DNA of 64,000 bases from Arthrobacter oryzae (GCF_030812315.1 NZ_JAUSSM010000001.1:558001-622000); one strand, 5' to 3'; shown: positions 1 through 8,773, numbered from the stretch's first letter. Numbers and translations: made by a program. The notes: a model not told the origin generated them from the sequence alone.

Positions 1-8
1 GCGGCACC

Positions 9-1727
9 GTGGACGTGGATTGCCTGGAGGTCGGACGTGCCGGGTTCGCCGGACCGCTGGGCCTTGCCCTGGCCGTGGTGCCTGTGCTGCTCCTGCTGAT
101 CTGCGCCGACGGGCTGCGGCGGGGCCGGCGGCTCGCCTGGCGGATCACCATCGGTGTCCAGCTGGCCGTCACAGCATTGTCCGCCGTGTACCTCACGCTG
201 TTTGCGCGGATACCGCACTACCCGTCACGGCCGCACACGGCCGTCATGGGTTCAGGGTTCGTCCACGTGCTCCCGCTAGTGGCAGTTCCGCTGCTGCTGG
301 TGGTGCTGCTCTGGATCAACCGCCGCCAGTTCCGCGTGGAAACGTCGGCAGCAGCCAGGCGGCGGCTGACCCGGGTGCTGGCAGGAACGTGGTTGGCCCT
401 TGCAGGCGCGTACACCATCGCCTGGCTGGCGGCCGGCGGCATAGAGCGCGATGGCGGTCCGTCAGGGCTCGCGGCCGAACTGGCACGCCAGTATCTGCCC
501 GTGCCCATCCCCAGCCTGTACAACCGGATCTTCGAGGACCGGAATACAGTTGAGGCCTTCCTGTTTGCCTATTCCGGCATCGCTTTCTGGGCTGTCGCCC
601 TGGCCGGCGTCTGGGTCGTGCTGCTCGGGCAGCACCATGGAGCCGGTGCAGGCGTTGAGGACAGGGACGTGGCCCGCCGCCTGGTGCGCACGGGCGGCGA
701 TTCACTGTCCTGGATGGCATTGTGGGAACCCAACAAATACTGGTTCACCCCCGCCCGGGACGCCGGCGTGGCCTACCAGCAGCATGGCAGCGTGGCCCTG
801 ACCCTGGGCGGTCCGTTCGGAGACCCGGGACTGCGGGATGAGGCCGCCGCCGGTTTTATGCAGTACTGCGCGGAGCATGCCCTGGTTCCGTGTTTCTATT
901 CCTGCACCGACGGTCTCTGGCCCTTGCTCCAATCGCGGGCGTTCACCCGGGTGGCTGTGGCACAGGAGACCCGGCTTGCGGTCAGGGAACTCGAGTTCAA
1001 AGGCAAGGAATGGCAAAACGTCCGGACGGCCCTGAACCGTGCGCGAAAGATCGGCGTCACGGCAGTGTGGGGACATTACAGCGGGTTCGCGGCGCCGCTG
1101 CGGGCCCAGCTCCTGGAGGTGTCCGAGGAATGGGCCGCCCAGAAGTCCGTCCCGGAGATGGGCTTTACGCTCGGCGGCATGGACGAACTGATGGACGACG
1201 ACGTCCTGTGCTGCGTCGCCGTTGACGGAGACGGCCTGGTGCACGGCGTGACGAGCTGGCTCCCCGTATTCGACGACGGGTCGGTGGTCAGCTGGACGCT
1301 CGACTTCATGCGCCGACGGGAGGACGGGTTCCCCGGCGTCATGGAGTTCCTGATTGCCTCCGCCGTCCTGGAGCTGCGGAGCTCCGTTGAAGTTATTTCC
1401 CTGTCCGGCTCGCCCTTGGCCAAGGAGCCTGCTGACTCGGCCGCCGCACCGGCGGATCCGGCCGGGGATGAGGACCGGGGGAAGGACCGCAAGCCCGAGG
1501 GGCTCGCAGCGATCCTTGATGTGGTGGGGCGGGCACTGGAGCCCGTGTATGGCTTCCGTTCCCTGGCCACCTTCAAGTCGCGCTTCAAACCTGACTACCG
1601 AACGCTCTACCTCTATTACCAGGACCCCCTGCAGCTGCCTGCGATTGGCAGGGCGCTGAGCCGTGCCTACCTGCCCGGTCTCTCCGTCCGCCAGAGCGCG
1701 CGCCTGCTGAGGACACTTGTGAGCTAA
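9..1727 (+). CDS. DUF2156 (LPG synthase C-terminal-like) membrane protein, 5' end outside window
   Basis: The visible 572 residues begin at a GTG only 8 bases from the window edge, so the true start is probably upstream. About five hydrophobic segments (roughly residues 12-33, 46-64, 85-102, 123-142 and 185-205) precede a soluble domain from about residue 215. That domain resembles the DUF2156 / lysyl-phosphatidylglycerol synthase C-terminal domain, which has a GNAT-like fold, with the characteristic region around KGKEWQNVRTALNRARK and the tail YGFRSLATFKSRFKPDYRTLY. Family members such as MprF transfer an amino acid from aminoacyl-tRNA to phosphatidylglycerol. I infer an envelope-modifying or related acyl/aminoacyl transferase; substrate and lipid are unknown. 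A low-complexity Ala/Asp/Pro insert lies near residues 476-497. Confidence 0.75.
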   Translation: MDVDCLEVGRAGFAGPLGLALAVVPVLLLLICADGLRRGRRLAWRITIGVQLAVTALSAVYLTLFARIPHYPSRPHTAVMGSGFVHVLPLVAVPLLLVVLLWINRRQFRVETSAAARRRLTRVLAGTWLALAGAYTIAWLAAGGIERDGGPSGLAAELARQYLPVPIPSLYNRIFEDRNTVEAFLFAYSGIAFWAVALAGVWVVLLGQHHGAGAGVEDRDVARRLVRTGGDSLSWMALWEPNKYWFTPARDAGVAYQQHGSVALTLGGPFGDPGLRDEAAAGFMQYCAEHALVPCFYSCTDGLWPLLQSRAFTRVAVAQETRLAVRELEFKGKEWQNVRTALNRARKIGVTAVWGHYSGFAAPLRAQLLEVSEEWAAQKSVPEMGFTLGGMDELMDDDVLCCVAVDGDGLVHGVTSWLPVFDDGSVVSWTLDFMRRREDGFPGVMEFLIASAVLELRSSVEVISLSGSPLAKEPADSAAAPADPAGDEDRGKDRKPEGLAAILDVVGRALEPVYGFRSLATFKSRFKPDYRTLYLYYQDPLQLPAIGRALSRAYLPGLSVRQSARLLRTLVS

Positions 1728-1827
1728 TTGCGTATCGCCGGCTGAGCGACGCGGGCAGCATGTTTTCTAATTCTGAAAACATTTGTGACAAGAAACAATT
1801 CCGCGGGCCGGGTCAATGCATAACGGC

Positions 1828-1865
1828 AAAAAAAATGATCCCCGGCACGAATGCCGGGGATCATT
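1828..1865 (-). terminator. Intrinsic terminator of the cold-shock gene
   Basis: A perfect 14-bp stem (1834-1847 with 1852-1865) closes a CGAA loop. On the minus strand it is followed by eight T residues (A run at 1828-1835). It lies about 45 bp downstream of the csp stop codon. Confidence 0.9.
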
Positions 1866-1908
1866 TGATTCGTTGGATGCCGCCCGCAGGCGGCAGTCCT
1901 AAGAGGGA

Positions 1909-2112
1909 CTAGACCAGCGTTACACCGGTAGCCTGGGGGCCCTTGGCGCCCTGGCCGATCTCGAACTGAACGCGCTGGTTCTCGTCGAGGGTCTTGAATC
2001 CACCGGTCTGGATCTCCGAGTAGTGAACGAAGACATCACCATCGGAGTCATCCGGGGTGATGAAGCCGAAGCCCTTTTCCGCGTTGAACCACTTGACGGT
2101 TCCCTGTGCCAT
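1909..2112 (-). CDS. cspA: Cold-shock protein (CspA family)
   Basis: This is a 67-residue single cold-shock domain, the full family length. It carries RNP1 (KGFGFI, about residues 13-18) and RNP2 (VFVHY, about residues 26-30), the aromatic motifs that bind single-stranded RNA and DNA. Family members act as RNA chaperones that melt secondary structure, often during cold shock or growth resumption. The start is fixed by a strong GAGGAG ribosome-binding site six bases upstream (2119-2124). The gene is monocistronic, with a strong terminator and a long structured leader. The cspA name is generic; which paralogue this is cannot be told here. Confidence 0.95.
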   Translation of the reverse strand: MAQGTVKWFNAEKGFGFITPDDSDGDVFVHYSEIQTGGFKTLDENQRVQFEIGQGAKGPQATGVTLV

Positions 2113-2290
2113 TTATTTCTCCTCATTGTGGAACTTGCTTAAGTCCGGCACACTTCGCACCGCACTTGGTCACTCCGCGAGAAGAATCCTGGCTTGCAGC
2201 CCGGTGGAACCGGACACTAGCTGACGAAGCTTCGCGCTCGCAACATGTCTTGCGAGCATGAAAAACACCTACACAAAGACTTATATAAGA
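2113..2290 (-). promoter_or_regulatory. Long structured leader and AT-rich promoter of csp
   Basis: An AT-rich TTATATAA block at 2281-2288 is the best -10 candidate on the minus strand, with a weak CTGACG-like element about 18 bp further upstream. The implied leader is about 160 nt. It contains a perfect 8-bp stem (2236-2243 with 2250-2257, 6-nt loop) and the 10-bp palindrome CGAAGCTTCG (2225-2234). Long structured leaders are typical of cold-shock mRNAs. The remaining sequence to 2408 shows nothing I can assign. Confidence 0.55.
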
Positions 2291-2408
2291 ATTTCATGTG
2301 GGTTGCGTCAGGTCAACGGGCAAAACGGGGAATTCGATAAATTTTGAGTAAAGCCCTTGTGAACCGCTGCCTTATGACAGTTCGCCGCGCTATTGGACGG
2401 CCGCCAAT

Positions 2409-3104
2409 TCAGAAGAGGCGGGATTCGCTGTCGTCAACGCCGCGCATGGCGTCGTAGTCGAGGGTGACGCAGTCGATGCCGCGGTCGTTGGCCAGGACCT
2501 TCGCCTGGGGTTTGATCTGCTGGGCGGCGAAGATGCCGCGGACAGGTGCCAGCAGCGGATCCCGGTTGAGCAGTTCCAGGTAGCGGGTCAGCTGTTCGAC
2601 GCCGTCGATGTCGCCGCGCCTTTTGAGTTCTATGGCGACAGTTGCACCGTCGGCATCCCTGGCCAGGATGTCCACCGGGCCGATGGCCGTGAAGTACTCG
2701 CGCCGGATGAGTGAAAAACCGGTGCCGAGCCTTTCGATCTGATCGGCCAGCAACCGCTGCAGGTCGGCTTCGACCCCGTCCTTGATGAGGCCGGGATCCT
2801 GGCCCAGCTCATGGGAGGTGTCGTGCAGCTGCTCATGGATGTTGATGATGAGCCGGTCATCGGTCTTGGCGGACTGGACGGTCCACTGCTCCGTGACACC
2901 AAGCTCCAGGTCCACCTCGTCGGGCGAGGAGACCCGAAGGCTGGCCGGGGGGCTCATCCAGTTCAGCGGCTTATACGAGCCGCCGTCGGAGTGCACCAGG
3001 ACAGACCCGTCCGCCTTGACCAGCAGGAGCCTGGTGGCGAGGGGGAGATGGGCCTTGAGCCGGCCAACATAATCAACAGAACAACGGGCTATGACTAAAC
3101 GCAC
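2409..3104 (-). CDS. nucS: Mismatch-specific endonuclease NucS/EndoMS
   Basis: This 231-residue protein matches actinobacterial NucS along its length. The C-terminal nuclease domain has PD-(D/E)XK residues D145, E159 and K161 (PVDILARD...IELKRR), followed by the conserved [19 protein letters not shown] block and AAQQIKPQA. In Actinobacteria, which lack MutS/MutL, NucS makes double-strand breaks at mismatches. The extreme C-terminus (SESRLF) resembles the sliding-clamp-binding tail of the family. I chose GTG at 3104 rather than an upstream TTG because it matches the family N-terminus (MRLVIARC) and sits 7 nt after a TAGTGT -10 box. Confidence 0.95.
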   Translation of the reverse strand: MRLVIARCSVDYVGRLKAHLPLATRLLLVKADGSVLVHSDGGSYKPLNWMSPPASLRVSSPDEVDLELGVTEQWTVQSAKTDDRLIINIHEQLHDTSHELGQDPGLIKDGVEADLQRLLADQIERLGTGFSLIRREYFTAIGPVDILARDADGATVAIELKRRGDIDGVEQLTRYLELLNRDPLLAPVRGIFAAQQIKPQAKVLANDRGIDCVTLDYDAMRGVDDSESRLF

Positions 3105-3111
3105 CCGGTAA

Positions 3112-3117
3112 ACACTA
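3112..3117 (-). promoter_or_regulatory. -10 box TAGTGT of nucS
   Basis: TAGTGT on the minus strand ends 7 nt before the GTG start of nucS, so the transcript probably has no leader. Confidence 0.55.
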
Positions 3118-3162
3118 CCGTCTGAGCCCAAGGCAGGGACAGCACGGGGTCATAGCCTGGGG

Positions 3163-3168
3163 CAGAAT
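3163..3168 (+). promoter_or_regulatory. -10-like box CAGAAT of the small Cys/His protein gene
   Basis: CAGAAT ends 6 nt before the ATG at 3175. A GGAGG lies one base before the ATG, too close to act as a normal ribosome-binding site. Confidence 0.4.
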
Positions 3169-3174
3169 GGAGGC

Positions 3175-3519
3175 ATGCCCCGTTCCAACCGCCCCCGCCG
3201 TGCAGCCTCCGGAAAACTGGGGCAGGCCAGCCGCAAGCACGCCACAGGCCCCGTGCCGGAGCTGGACCTCGAGCGTGCCCGGTCGGGCATCGCAAGGCGC
3301 GAAAGCGCTCCCGACGGCGAGTGGATGGTCCGCACGATGACGGCCAAGCGGGCGGAAAAGGCATACATCTGCCCGGGCTGCTCAACAGCAGTCCTCCCCG
3401 GGGTGGAGCACCTGGTGGTTTGGTCCGAGGATCACCTGTTCGGCGCGGCGGCAGGCCTTTCGGAGCGGCGCCACTGGCACTCCAACTGCTGGACGTCACG
3501 CACGTACCGCTATCGCTAA
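3175..3519 (+). CDS. Small Cys/His protein of actinobacterial 'ATP/GTP-binding' annotation type
   Basis: The product has 114 residues. The N-terminal ~50 residues are basic and probably disordered. A compact C-terminal half contains a C-P-G-C knuckle (about residues 67-70) and a distal HWHSNCW element, which together could bind one zinc ion. Similar short proteins are widespread in Actinobacteria and are often labelled ATP/GTP-binding, although I see no P-loop here. The gene is divergent from nucS and its stop codon overlaps the -10 box of the next gene. Function is unknown. Confidence 0.7.
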   Translation: MPRSNRPRRAASGKLGQASRKHATGPVPELDLERARSGIARRESAPDGEWMVRTMTAKRAEKAYICPGCSTAVLPGVEHLVVWSEDHLFGAAAGLSERRHWHSNCWTSRTYRYR

Positions 3520-3522
3520 GCT
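3517..3522 (+). promoter_or_regulatory. -10 box TAAGCT of the alpha/beta hydrolase gene
   Basis: TAAGCT lies 7 nt before ATG 3530. Its first three bases are also the stop codon of the preceding gene. Confidence 0.5.
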
Positions 3523-3529
3523 GTTAGTC

Positions 3530-4330
3530 ATGACTTTTGACCCGGCGTCGTTCGTATTCAGCCAGCCCTCCGAAGTAACCGCAATCCGGGCTTCAACCGT
3601 TCTTCCGGCCCGCCGGGAGAACGTGGAAATACGGACGGAAGACGGTCACGTACTCGTCGGCGAACTCGCCGTCCCGGAGTCGGGAGACATCACCGCCACG
3701 CTGATCACGCTGCATCCGCTGCCCACCCACGGCGGGTTCATGGACTCGCACGTTTACCGCAAAGCGTCCTACCGGCTGCCCGCGCTGGCCGGAGTGGCCG
3801 TCCTCAGGTTCAACACCAGGGGAACCAGCTCGCCGCGCGGCACCAGCGACGGCCGGTTCGAGGAGGGCATCGGAGAACGGCTCGACGTCGAAGCGGCCGT
3901 CAGGTTCGCCGCAGGCCGGAACCTGCCAAACCGCTGGCTGGTGGGCTGGTCGTTCGGGACCGAGCTCGCGCTCATGTATGGGGCGACGGAACCGGTGGCC
4001 TCCGAGGTGGAAGGCGCAGTCCTGCTTTCGCCGCCGCTGCACCGGGCCACGGATGTTCACCTGAAGGAGTGGGCCGCCGCAGGCAAGCCCCTTAAAGTGC
4101 TTGTCCCCGAACACGACGACTACCTCCAGCCGGCGGCCGCCGCCGAGCGCTTCAGGCTGGTGCCGCAGGCGGACGTGGTGGGGGTCGACGGCGCCAAGCA
4201 CCTCTGGGTGGGGGAGAAGTACGCGGCGCGCGTGCTCAATGAAATCGTCGACGAGGTCACGGAGAGTGGTGCCAGCCCGGACGGCCTGCCGCAGGAATGG
4301 AACGGTCCCGTGGCCACGGCCGCGCCTTAG
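3530..4330 (+). CDS. Alpha/beta hydrolase
   Basis: This 266-residue protein has an alpha/beta-hydrolase fold. The nucleophile elbow is G-W-S-F-G with Ser141, the probable acid is in EHDDY (Asp196/197), and the catalytic histidine is His224 in AKHLW. The HPLPTHGG segment near residue 62 forms the oxyanion region, and FNTRGTSSPRG is typical of the family of small cytosolic hydrolases acting on unknown esters or amides. There is no signal peptide. The gene stands alone in front of a strong hairpin shared with the convergent permease gene. Confidence 0.85.
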   Translation: MTFDPASFVFSQPSEVTAIRASTVLPARRENVEIRTEDGHVLVGELAVPESGDITATLITLHPLPTHGGFMDSHVYRKASYRLPALAGVAVLRFNTRGTSSPRGTSDGRFEEGIGERLDVEAAVRFAAGRNLPNRWLVGWSFGTELALMYGATEPVASEVEGAVLLSPPLHRATDVHLKEWAAAGKPLKVLVPEHDDYLQPAAAAERFRLVPQADVVGVDGAKHLWVGEKYAARVLNEIVDEVTESGASPDGLPQEWNGPVATAAP

Positions 4331-4357
4331 GCCGTAACCGCGACAACACCGCAACTA

Positions 4358-4403
4358 AACAGGACAGCCGCCCCGTGGATCCACGGGGGCGGCTGTCCTG
4401 TTT
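4358..4403. terminator. Bidirectional terminator between convergent genes
   Basis: Inverted repeat 4358-4380 / 4379-4403 forms a stem of about 20 bp with one bulged G, flanked by AAAC and GTTT. It sits between the converging hydrolase and permease genes. Confidence 0.75.
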
Positions 4404-4420
4404 CCCAGCGGAATCGCTGG

Positions 4421-5719
4421 TCAGTGCTTGTCCTGGCGGACGATGAAGATTTCCTTCACGAGCAGCATGACCGCAGCGGCGGTGGGAATGGCGATAAGGG
4501 CGCCGAGCACTCCCAGGAGGCTGCCGCCCGCGATCACGGAAATGACGGCAACGGCGCCGGGCACGGCCACCGCCTTCTGCATGATGCGGGGGGAGATGAA
4601 GTACGCCTCGAACTGCAGGTAGGCGAAGTAGCAAATGGCATAGGCAACGGCGGTCTGCCACCCTGCGGTCAGGGCGATCAGCGTTACCAACACGCCTGCG
4701 ATCATTCCGCCGACCAGCGGGATGAAGGCCAGCAGCGCGACGACGAAGGCCAGCAGGACGGCAAAAGGGACGCCGACAATGGACATCACGATGAACGCAA
4801 AGGTCGCGTTGACGAGGGCCACGCAGGCCTGGCCGATGACGTAGTTGCCCACGGAACCGGTGATCTCTTCCGAAAGGGCTTCCACCCGTCCCCGGCGGGA
4901 GCGGGGTGCCAGCCGGTAACCCCACTTCTTCATGGCGGGAAGGGCGGCGAGGAAATAAAGGCTCAGCACGAGGACAATAAGAGTTCCAAAGAGCCCATTG
5001 GCCACCGTGGAACCGAAGCCGACCACCCCGCCGAAGATGCCACCCACGGCATCCGGATCGTTAACGAACTTCTCCAGCTCCTGCGTAATGCGCTCCCGCA
5101 CGCCAAACTGGTCGTCCAGGCTGCGGAAGAAGTCCGAATCGATGAAGTCCTGGATCCAGCGGGGCGCTTCCTGCACAACCTGGGTCACCTGCTGGACTAT
5201 GGTGGGGATCAGCGTTGCGAAGAATCCGACGACGGCGGCGGCAAGGACCGTGACGGATACCAAAATGCCAATAGGCCGCGGCAGTTTGCGCCCTTCCAGC
5301 CAGCGCACCACCGGGTCCAGGCCCAGAGCAATGAAAAGCGCGGTCACAATCCACAGCAGGAGCTGCGTGGTGTTGGACCCAATCCAGTAGACGAGCAAGG
5401 CCAGGCCGACACCGACGGTCCCCATGAATCCCATATAAAGGGGATGCTGGGATGACATGCGCGGCCCCGGATGGCCGAAGCGGGTACCCCTCTCGGTTTC
5501 GGGGGTGAGGGATTCCTCCACGGACTCCGGCGGCATCTCGAAGCGAAGCCGGGGCTGGGCGCCGGGAATGGGCGTCCGGAGCCTGCGCACCACCGCCGCC
5601 GCCAAGCGGGGCAGCCGCCGTTTGTGCTCGTGTTGCCTGCCGCCCGTTACACCTTCCTGTGCACCGGATCCCGTGATGTCTTGCTGTCCTGGGGTGGACG
5701 AATCCGTGTGTTCAGTCAC
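4421..5719 (-). CDS. AI-2E family transporter (DUF20 permease)
   Basis: This 432-residue membrane protein has a long charged N-terminal tail (about 100 residues), then paired hydrophobic segments starting near residue 95, a large soluble loop, and about five further segments. The order matches AI-2E / PerM-family permeases: the QQVTQVVQEAPRWI loop in the middle and PLVGGMIAG near the C-terminal membrane block. Named members export autoinducer-2 or act as Na+/H+ antiporters, so the substrate here is undetermined. The GTG start at 5719 is the longest plausible one and has no strong ribosome-binding site. Confidence 0.85.
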   Translation of the reverse strand: MTEHTDSSTPGQQDITGSGAQEGVTGGRQHEHKRRLPRLAAAVVRRLRTPIPGAQPRLRFEMPPESVEESLTPETERGTRFGHPGPRMSSQHPLYMGFMGTVGVGLALLVYWIGSNTTQLLLWIVTALFIALGLDPVVRWLEGRKLPRPIGILVSVTVLAAAVVGFFATLIPTIVQQVTQVVQEAPRWIQDFIDSDFFRSLDDQFGVRERITQELEKFVNDPDAVGGIFGGVVGFGSTVANGLFGTLIVLVLSLYFLAALPAMKKWGYRLAPRSRRGRVEALSEEITGSVGNYVIGQACVALVNATFAFIVMSIVGVPFAVLLAFVVALLAFIPLVGGMIAGVLVTLIALTAGWQTAVAYAICYFAYLQFEAYFISPRIMQKAVAVPGAVAVISVIAGGSLLGVLGALIAIPTAAAVMLLVKEIFIVRQDKH

Positions 5720-5862
5720 TGCGTTTTGAGGCCCTTTACCGTCCGTGGCGCCGCCTTCGCGGGCCTTGTGATGATCATCGCAAACACTATCAGCAGGCCT
5801 GTCAGCGCCCGGTTTTCCGGCGGACGCGGCAGGTTGCCCTAGGCTGGGAACAAAGCCCCGAT

Positions 5863-5892
5863 CTGACTCATTGGTAACAAAACGGTTACTAT
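5863..5892 (+). promoter_or_regulatory. Sigma-70-type promoter of the 594-residue membrane protein
   Basis: CTGACT (5863-5868), 18-bp spacer, TACTAT (5887-5892). The ATG follows about 19 bases later, so this is a short-leader promoter. Confidence 0.45.
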
Positions 5893-5911
5893 TGAAAGTA
5901 AACCCCCGCTG

Positions 5912-7696
5912 ATGATAGGTATCCTTTTGCGTTTCAAGACTGCAGTTGCACTAGTGCTGCTCGGCCTCCTAACACTGCTGGCCGGCGTAGGACAGAAGAC
6001 CATCTGGGCCCCGGCCGAGACCGTTACAGCCTCGGCACCCTCCGACGGCACCGCCGCACCACTTACCGTCATTGACCAGAAGTTGAGGACCCTTCACGGG
6101 GGAACGGTCAAGATCAACGTCAAGGGCGAAGGCAGCTTTATGCTGGCGGCCGGCCGTCCCGACGATGTTGATGCATGGGTGGGCAAGACAGCCCACAACA
6201 CGGTGTCCGGAGTCTCCGAAGACAACAAATCCCTCCAGGTGACCCACGCGGACGGCGAAGCCGCCGCACCGTCGCCCGCCGGTTCCGATCTGTGGGTTTC
6301 CACGGAGAACGCCAGCGGTGAGCTGAACTACACCTGGAATGCCCCGGCCGACGGCGAGTGGTCGCTCCTGCTGGCCTCGGACGGCACCAAGCCGGCGCCG
6401 TCGTCCATCTCGATGACGTTCCCCAATGACACCTCCACCCCGTGGGCCGTGCCGTTGATGGTTCTTGGCGGCCTCCTCATGCTCGCCGGGCTGGCGCTGC
6501 TGGTGATCAAGCCAAAGGGCGGCAAGCCCGCCGGAGTGGGAGGGGATGACACCGGCGAATCCCTGAAAGACAAGTTGGTCCGCCGTGCACGCGCAGTCCG
6601 CCCGGCTGACAAGCCGGCGCCTGCAGCTCCCTCGCCGGTCGAGAAGCAGCCCGGCAGCGCCAGTTCCACCGCCAACTTCACCGCGAGGCGCGCGGGCGTG
6701 GCCATGGCTGCCCTCGCAGCCACCATCGTTGCCGGCACGGGCGTAGCCGCCCAGGCCACAACCACTCCTTCGCCGTCGGCCAGCACTGCCGCCGGGGCGG
6801 AGACCGCGCCCGACTCGCCCGTGCTGCTGGATGCCCAGTTCCGCCGGATCCTGGAACAAGTGTCAAGCACGGTGGATGCCGGCGACGCCGCCAAGGATGC
6901 CGCGAAGCTCAAGTCCCGTGTGGACCGCACCGAACTTGAGGTCCGCACGCAGAACTACAGGATCCGTTCGCAGGTGGGCGCCTACGAGGCCCGCATGCCC
7001 GTCCGTGCCACCAAGCTGCTGACCACCGTTGTCACCAGCAAGCGGGCCTGGCCCCGCCAGGTCATGGCCGTCACCCAGGGTGAAGGCAATGTTGTGCCTC
7101 AGCTGCTGACCCTCGTGCAGAAGTCCCCGCGCGAGAACTACAAGCTCGTGGAAACCACCCCGCTGCAGCCGGGTACCACGTTCCCCGCCATCGGACGGAC
7201 CGGCACGGAAACCCTTGCCGCCAACGACAAGTCAGGCCTGCTCTACAGCGGCGAGGAAGCCCTTGCCGGGTTGGGCGACCGCCTGACCAAGCCTGATTCG
7301 ACGTTCAAGGACAAGCTCGTCGAGGGTGAGTCCTCGCCCTACATCGCCGACACCCTGGCGTACCAGGCCGATGTGGCCAAGACCGGCGTCAACGGCAACT
7401 TCAGCTTCACGCATAAGGTGGCACCCGAGGAAACCGTGGTGTTCCGCACCGCAGACGGCGGCGCACTGGTCCTTGGCCGCCTGAACTTCGCCTTCGACGG
7501 AACGCCCAAGGCCGAAGGCGACAAGCTCGCCATAGGCGACGACGCGGCCGTCCTGGCCGGGGGCAAGGAGACGAGCTCCGGCATGGTGCTCAACTTCGCC
7601 GAGTCCATGGCCGTCTACATCCCGCCGACCGGATCCAAGGATCCGATGAAGCTCGTGGCCGCCACCCGCGGGCTCGTGGGCGCAAGCTTCAAGTAG
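5912..7696 (+). CDS. Membrane-anchored extracytoplasmic protein of unknown function
   Basis: This 594-residue protein has an N-terminal hydrophobic segment (about residues 8-27), an extracytoplasmic domain, a second segment near residues 180-200 (PLMVLGGLLMLAGLALLVI), a basic Pro/Ala-rich linker, a third hydrophobic stretch near 255-280, and a large extracytoplasmic C-terminal domain. Similar actinobacterial proteins are sometimes labelled glycosyl transferase, but I see no glycosyltransferase motif. It is probably a two-part cell-envelope protein. The ybbN-like gene follows after 51 bp but has its own -10 box. Confidence 0.65.
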   Translation: MIGILLRFKTAVALVLLGLLTLLAGVGQKTIWAPAETVTASAPSDGTAAPLTVIDQKLRTLHGGTVKINVKGEGSFMLAAGRPDDVDAWVGKTAHNTVSGVSEDNKSLQVTHADGEAAAPSPAGSDLWVSTENASGELNYTWNAPADGEWSLLLASDGTKPAPSSISMTFPNDTSTPWAVPLMVLGGLLMLAGLALLVIKPKGGKPAGVGGDDTGESLKDKLVRRARAVRPADKPAPAAPSPVEKQPGSASSTANFTARRAGVAMAALAATIVAGTGVAAQATTTPSPSASTAAGAETAPDSPVLLDAQFRRILEQVSSTVDAGDAAKDAAKLKSRVDRTELEVRTQNYRIRSQVGAYEARMPVRATKLLTTVVTSKRAWPRQVMAVTQGEGNVVPQLLTLVQKSPRENYKLVETTPLQPGTTFPAIGRTGTETLAANDKSGLLYSGEEALAGLGDRLTKPDSTFKDKLVEGESSPYIADTLAYQADVAKTGVNGNFSFTHKVAPEETVVFRTADGGALVLGRLNFAFDGTPKAEGDKLAIGDDAAVLAGGKETSSGMVLNFAESMAVYIPPTGSKDPMKLVAATRGLVGASFK

Positions 7697-7734
7697 CCCC
7701 TGCTCCGGGTATGACCGGCAGCGGCCGGAGTGGC

Positions 7735-7740
7735 TAGAGT
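7735..7740 (+). promoter_or_regulatory. -10 box TAGAGT of the YbbN-like gene
   Basis: TAGAGT ends 7 nt before ATG 7748. The GGAGG in between is only 2 nt from the ATG, which favours leaderless initiation. Confidence 0.5.
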
Positions 7741-7747
7741 GGAGGCT

Positions 7748-8773
7748 ATGAGTTCGCCAGCCTCCCGTCCAGTCCCTCCAGCCGCTGCCAGCCAGCTCAA
7801 CCTGCGCGGCGCCGTCGACCTTTCCAGCCTGAAACAGCGCCCTGCGCCACCGGCGGCCGGGCAGTCGCCCGCCGGCAGACAGCCCGGTGCGGGACAGTCC
7901 GGCGCCGTCCCGCCCTCAGCCGCCCAAGGGGCGCCGGACACCGGCGGGCAGCCGCTTCGCGTCGAAGTCACCGAGGCGAACTTCCAGCAGCTCGTTGAAC
8001 TGTCCGCGCAGGTCCCCGTGGTGTTCGGCCTCTGGGCCAGCTATTCGCCCGCCTCGGGCGAGCTGCTCAACGTCCTTGAGGACATCATCAACAGCTATGG
8101 CGGACGCCTGGTCCTGGGTGCCGCAGACATCGACGCCTTCCCGCAGCTGGCCCAAGCCTTCCAGGTCCAGGCTGTTCCCACGGCCGTGGCCGTGGTGAAG
8201 GGGCAGCCAGTGCCCCTGTTCCAGGGCGGAGCCGACGAACAACAGGTGCGCAGCCTCTTGGATGAACTGCTGAAGGTCGCCGCCGCCAATGGCGTCACCG
8301 GCAGCCTGGGCGGCGCCGAAGCCGCACCGGCCGAAGCCGAACCGGTCCCGCTGCCGCCCCTGCACCAGGCAGCGTACGACGCCATCGACGCCGGAGATTT
8401 CGCCGCTGCGGCCGCTTCCTACCGGCAGGCGCTGCTGGAAATGCCCGCTGACGCGGAAGCCAAAGCCGGCCTTGCCCAGGTGGAGCTGATGGAGCGACTG
8501 CAGTCCCTGACCGGTCCGGACGGCGAGGCGCTGCGCCAGCTCGCGGCCGATGAGCCGGACAACCTTGATGCCCAGCTGGGCGTGGCCGACCTGGACATTG
8601 CGGGCGGGCACATCGAGGACGCCCTCGGCAGGATTGTCGGCTTCATCGGCCGCAACTTCGGGCCGGAGCGCGAGACCGCCCGTGTCCGGCTGCTGGACCT
8701 CTTCGAAGTAGTGGGCCCGTCCGATGAACGCGTCGCCAAGGCACGGCAGGGGCTGGCCCGGGTGCTCTTCTAA
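7748..8773 (+). CDS. YbbN/CnoX-like co-chaperonin: thioredoxin fold plus TPR, active-site cysteines absent
   Basis: The product has 341 residues. A Pro/Ala-rich N-terminus with the typical LNLRGAVDLSSLK segment leads into a thioredoxin-like domain (about residues 70-180), then tetratricopeptide helices. The usual W-C-G-P-C site reads WASYSPAS (96-103), so both redox cysteines are replaced by Ser. This is compatible with the YbbN/CnoX family, which acts as holdase or chaperonin partner rather than as a dithiol reductase. I chose ATG 7748 over GTG 7730 because of the -10 box. The stop overlaps the next start by one base, so the two genes are co-translated. Confidence 0.85.
   Translation: MSSPASRPVPPAAASQLNLRGAVDLSSLKQRPAPPAAGQSPAGRQPGAGQSGAVPPSAAQGAPDTGGQPLRVEVTEANFQQLVELSAQVPVVFGLWASYSPASGELLNVLEDIINSYGGRLVLGAADIDAFPQLAQAFQVQAVPTAVAVVKGQPVPLFQGGADEQQVRSLLDELLKVAAANGVTGSLGGAEAAPAEAEPVPLPPLHQAAYDAIDAGDFAAAAASYRQALLEMPADAEAKAGLAQVELMERLQSLTGPDGEALRQLAADEPDNLDAQLGVADLDIAGGHIEDALGRIVGFIGRNFGPERETARVRLLDLFEVVGPSDERVAKARQGLARVLF

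Noticed and set aside
3105-3131. N-terminal extension of nucS to an upstream TTG
   Set aside because: The extra nine residues are not in the family and would overlap the -10 box.
4424-5455. Long plus-strand open frame antisense to the AI-2E permease gene
   Set aside because: Histidine/Asp/Gly-rich translation typical of the reverse frame of a GC-rich gene; no start signal or family resemblance.
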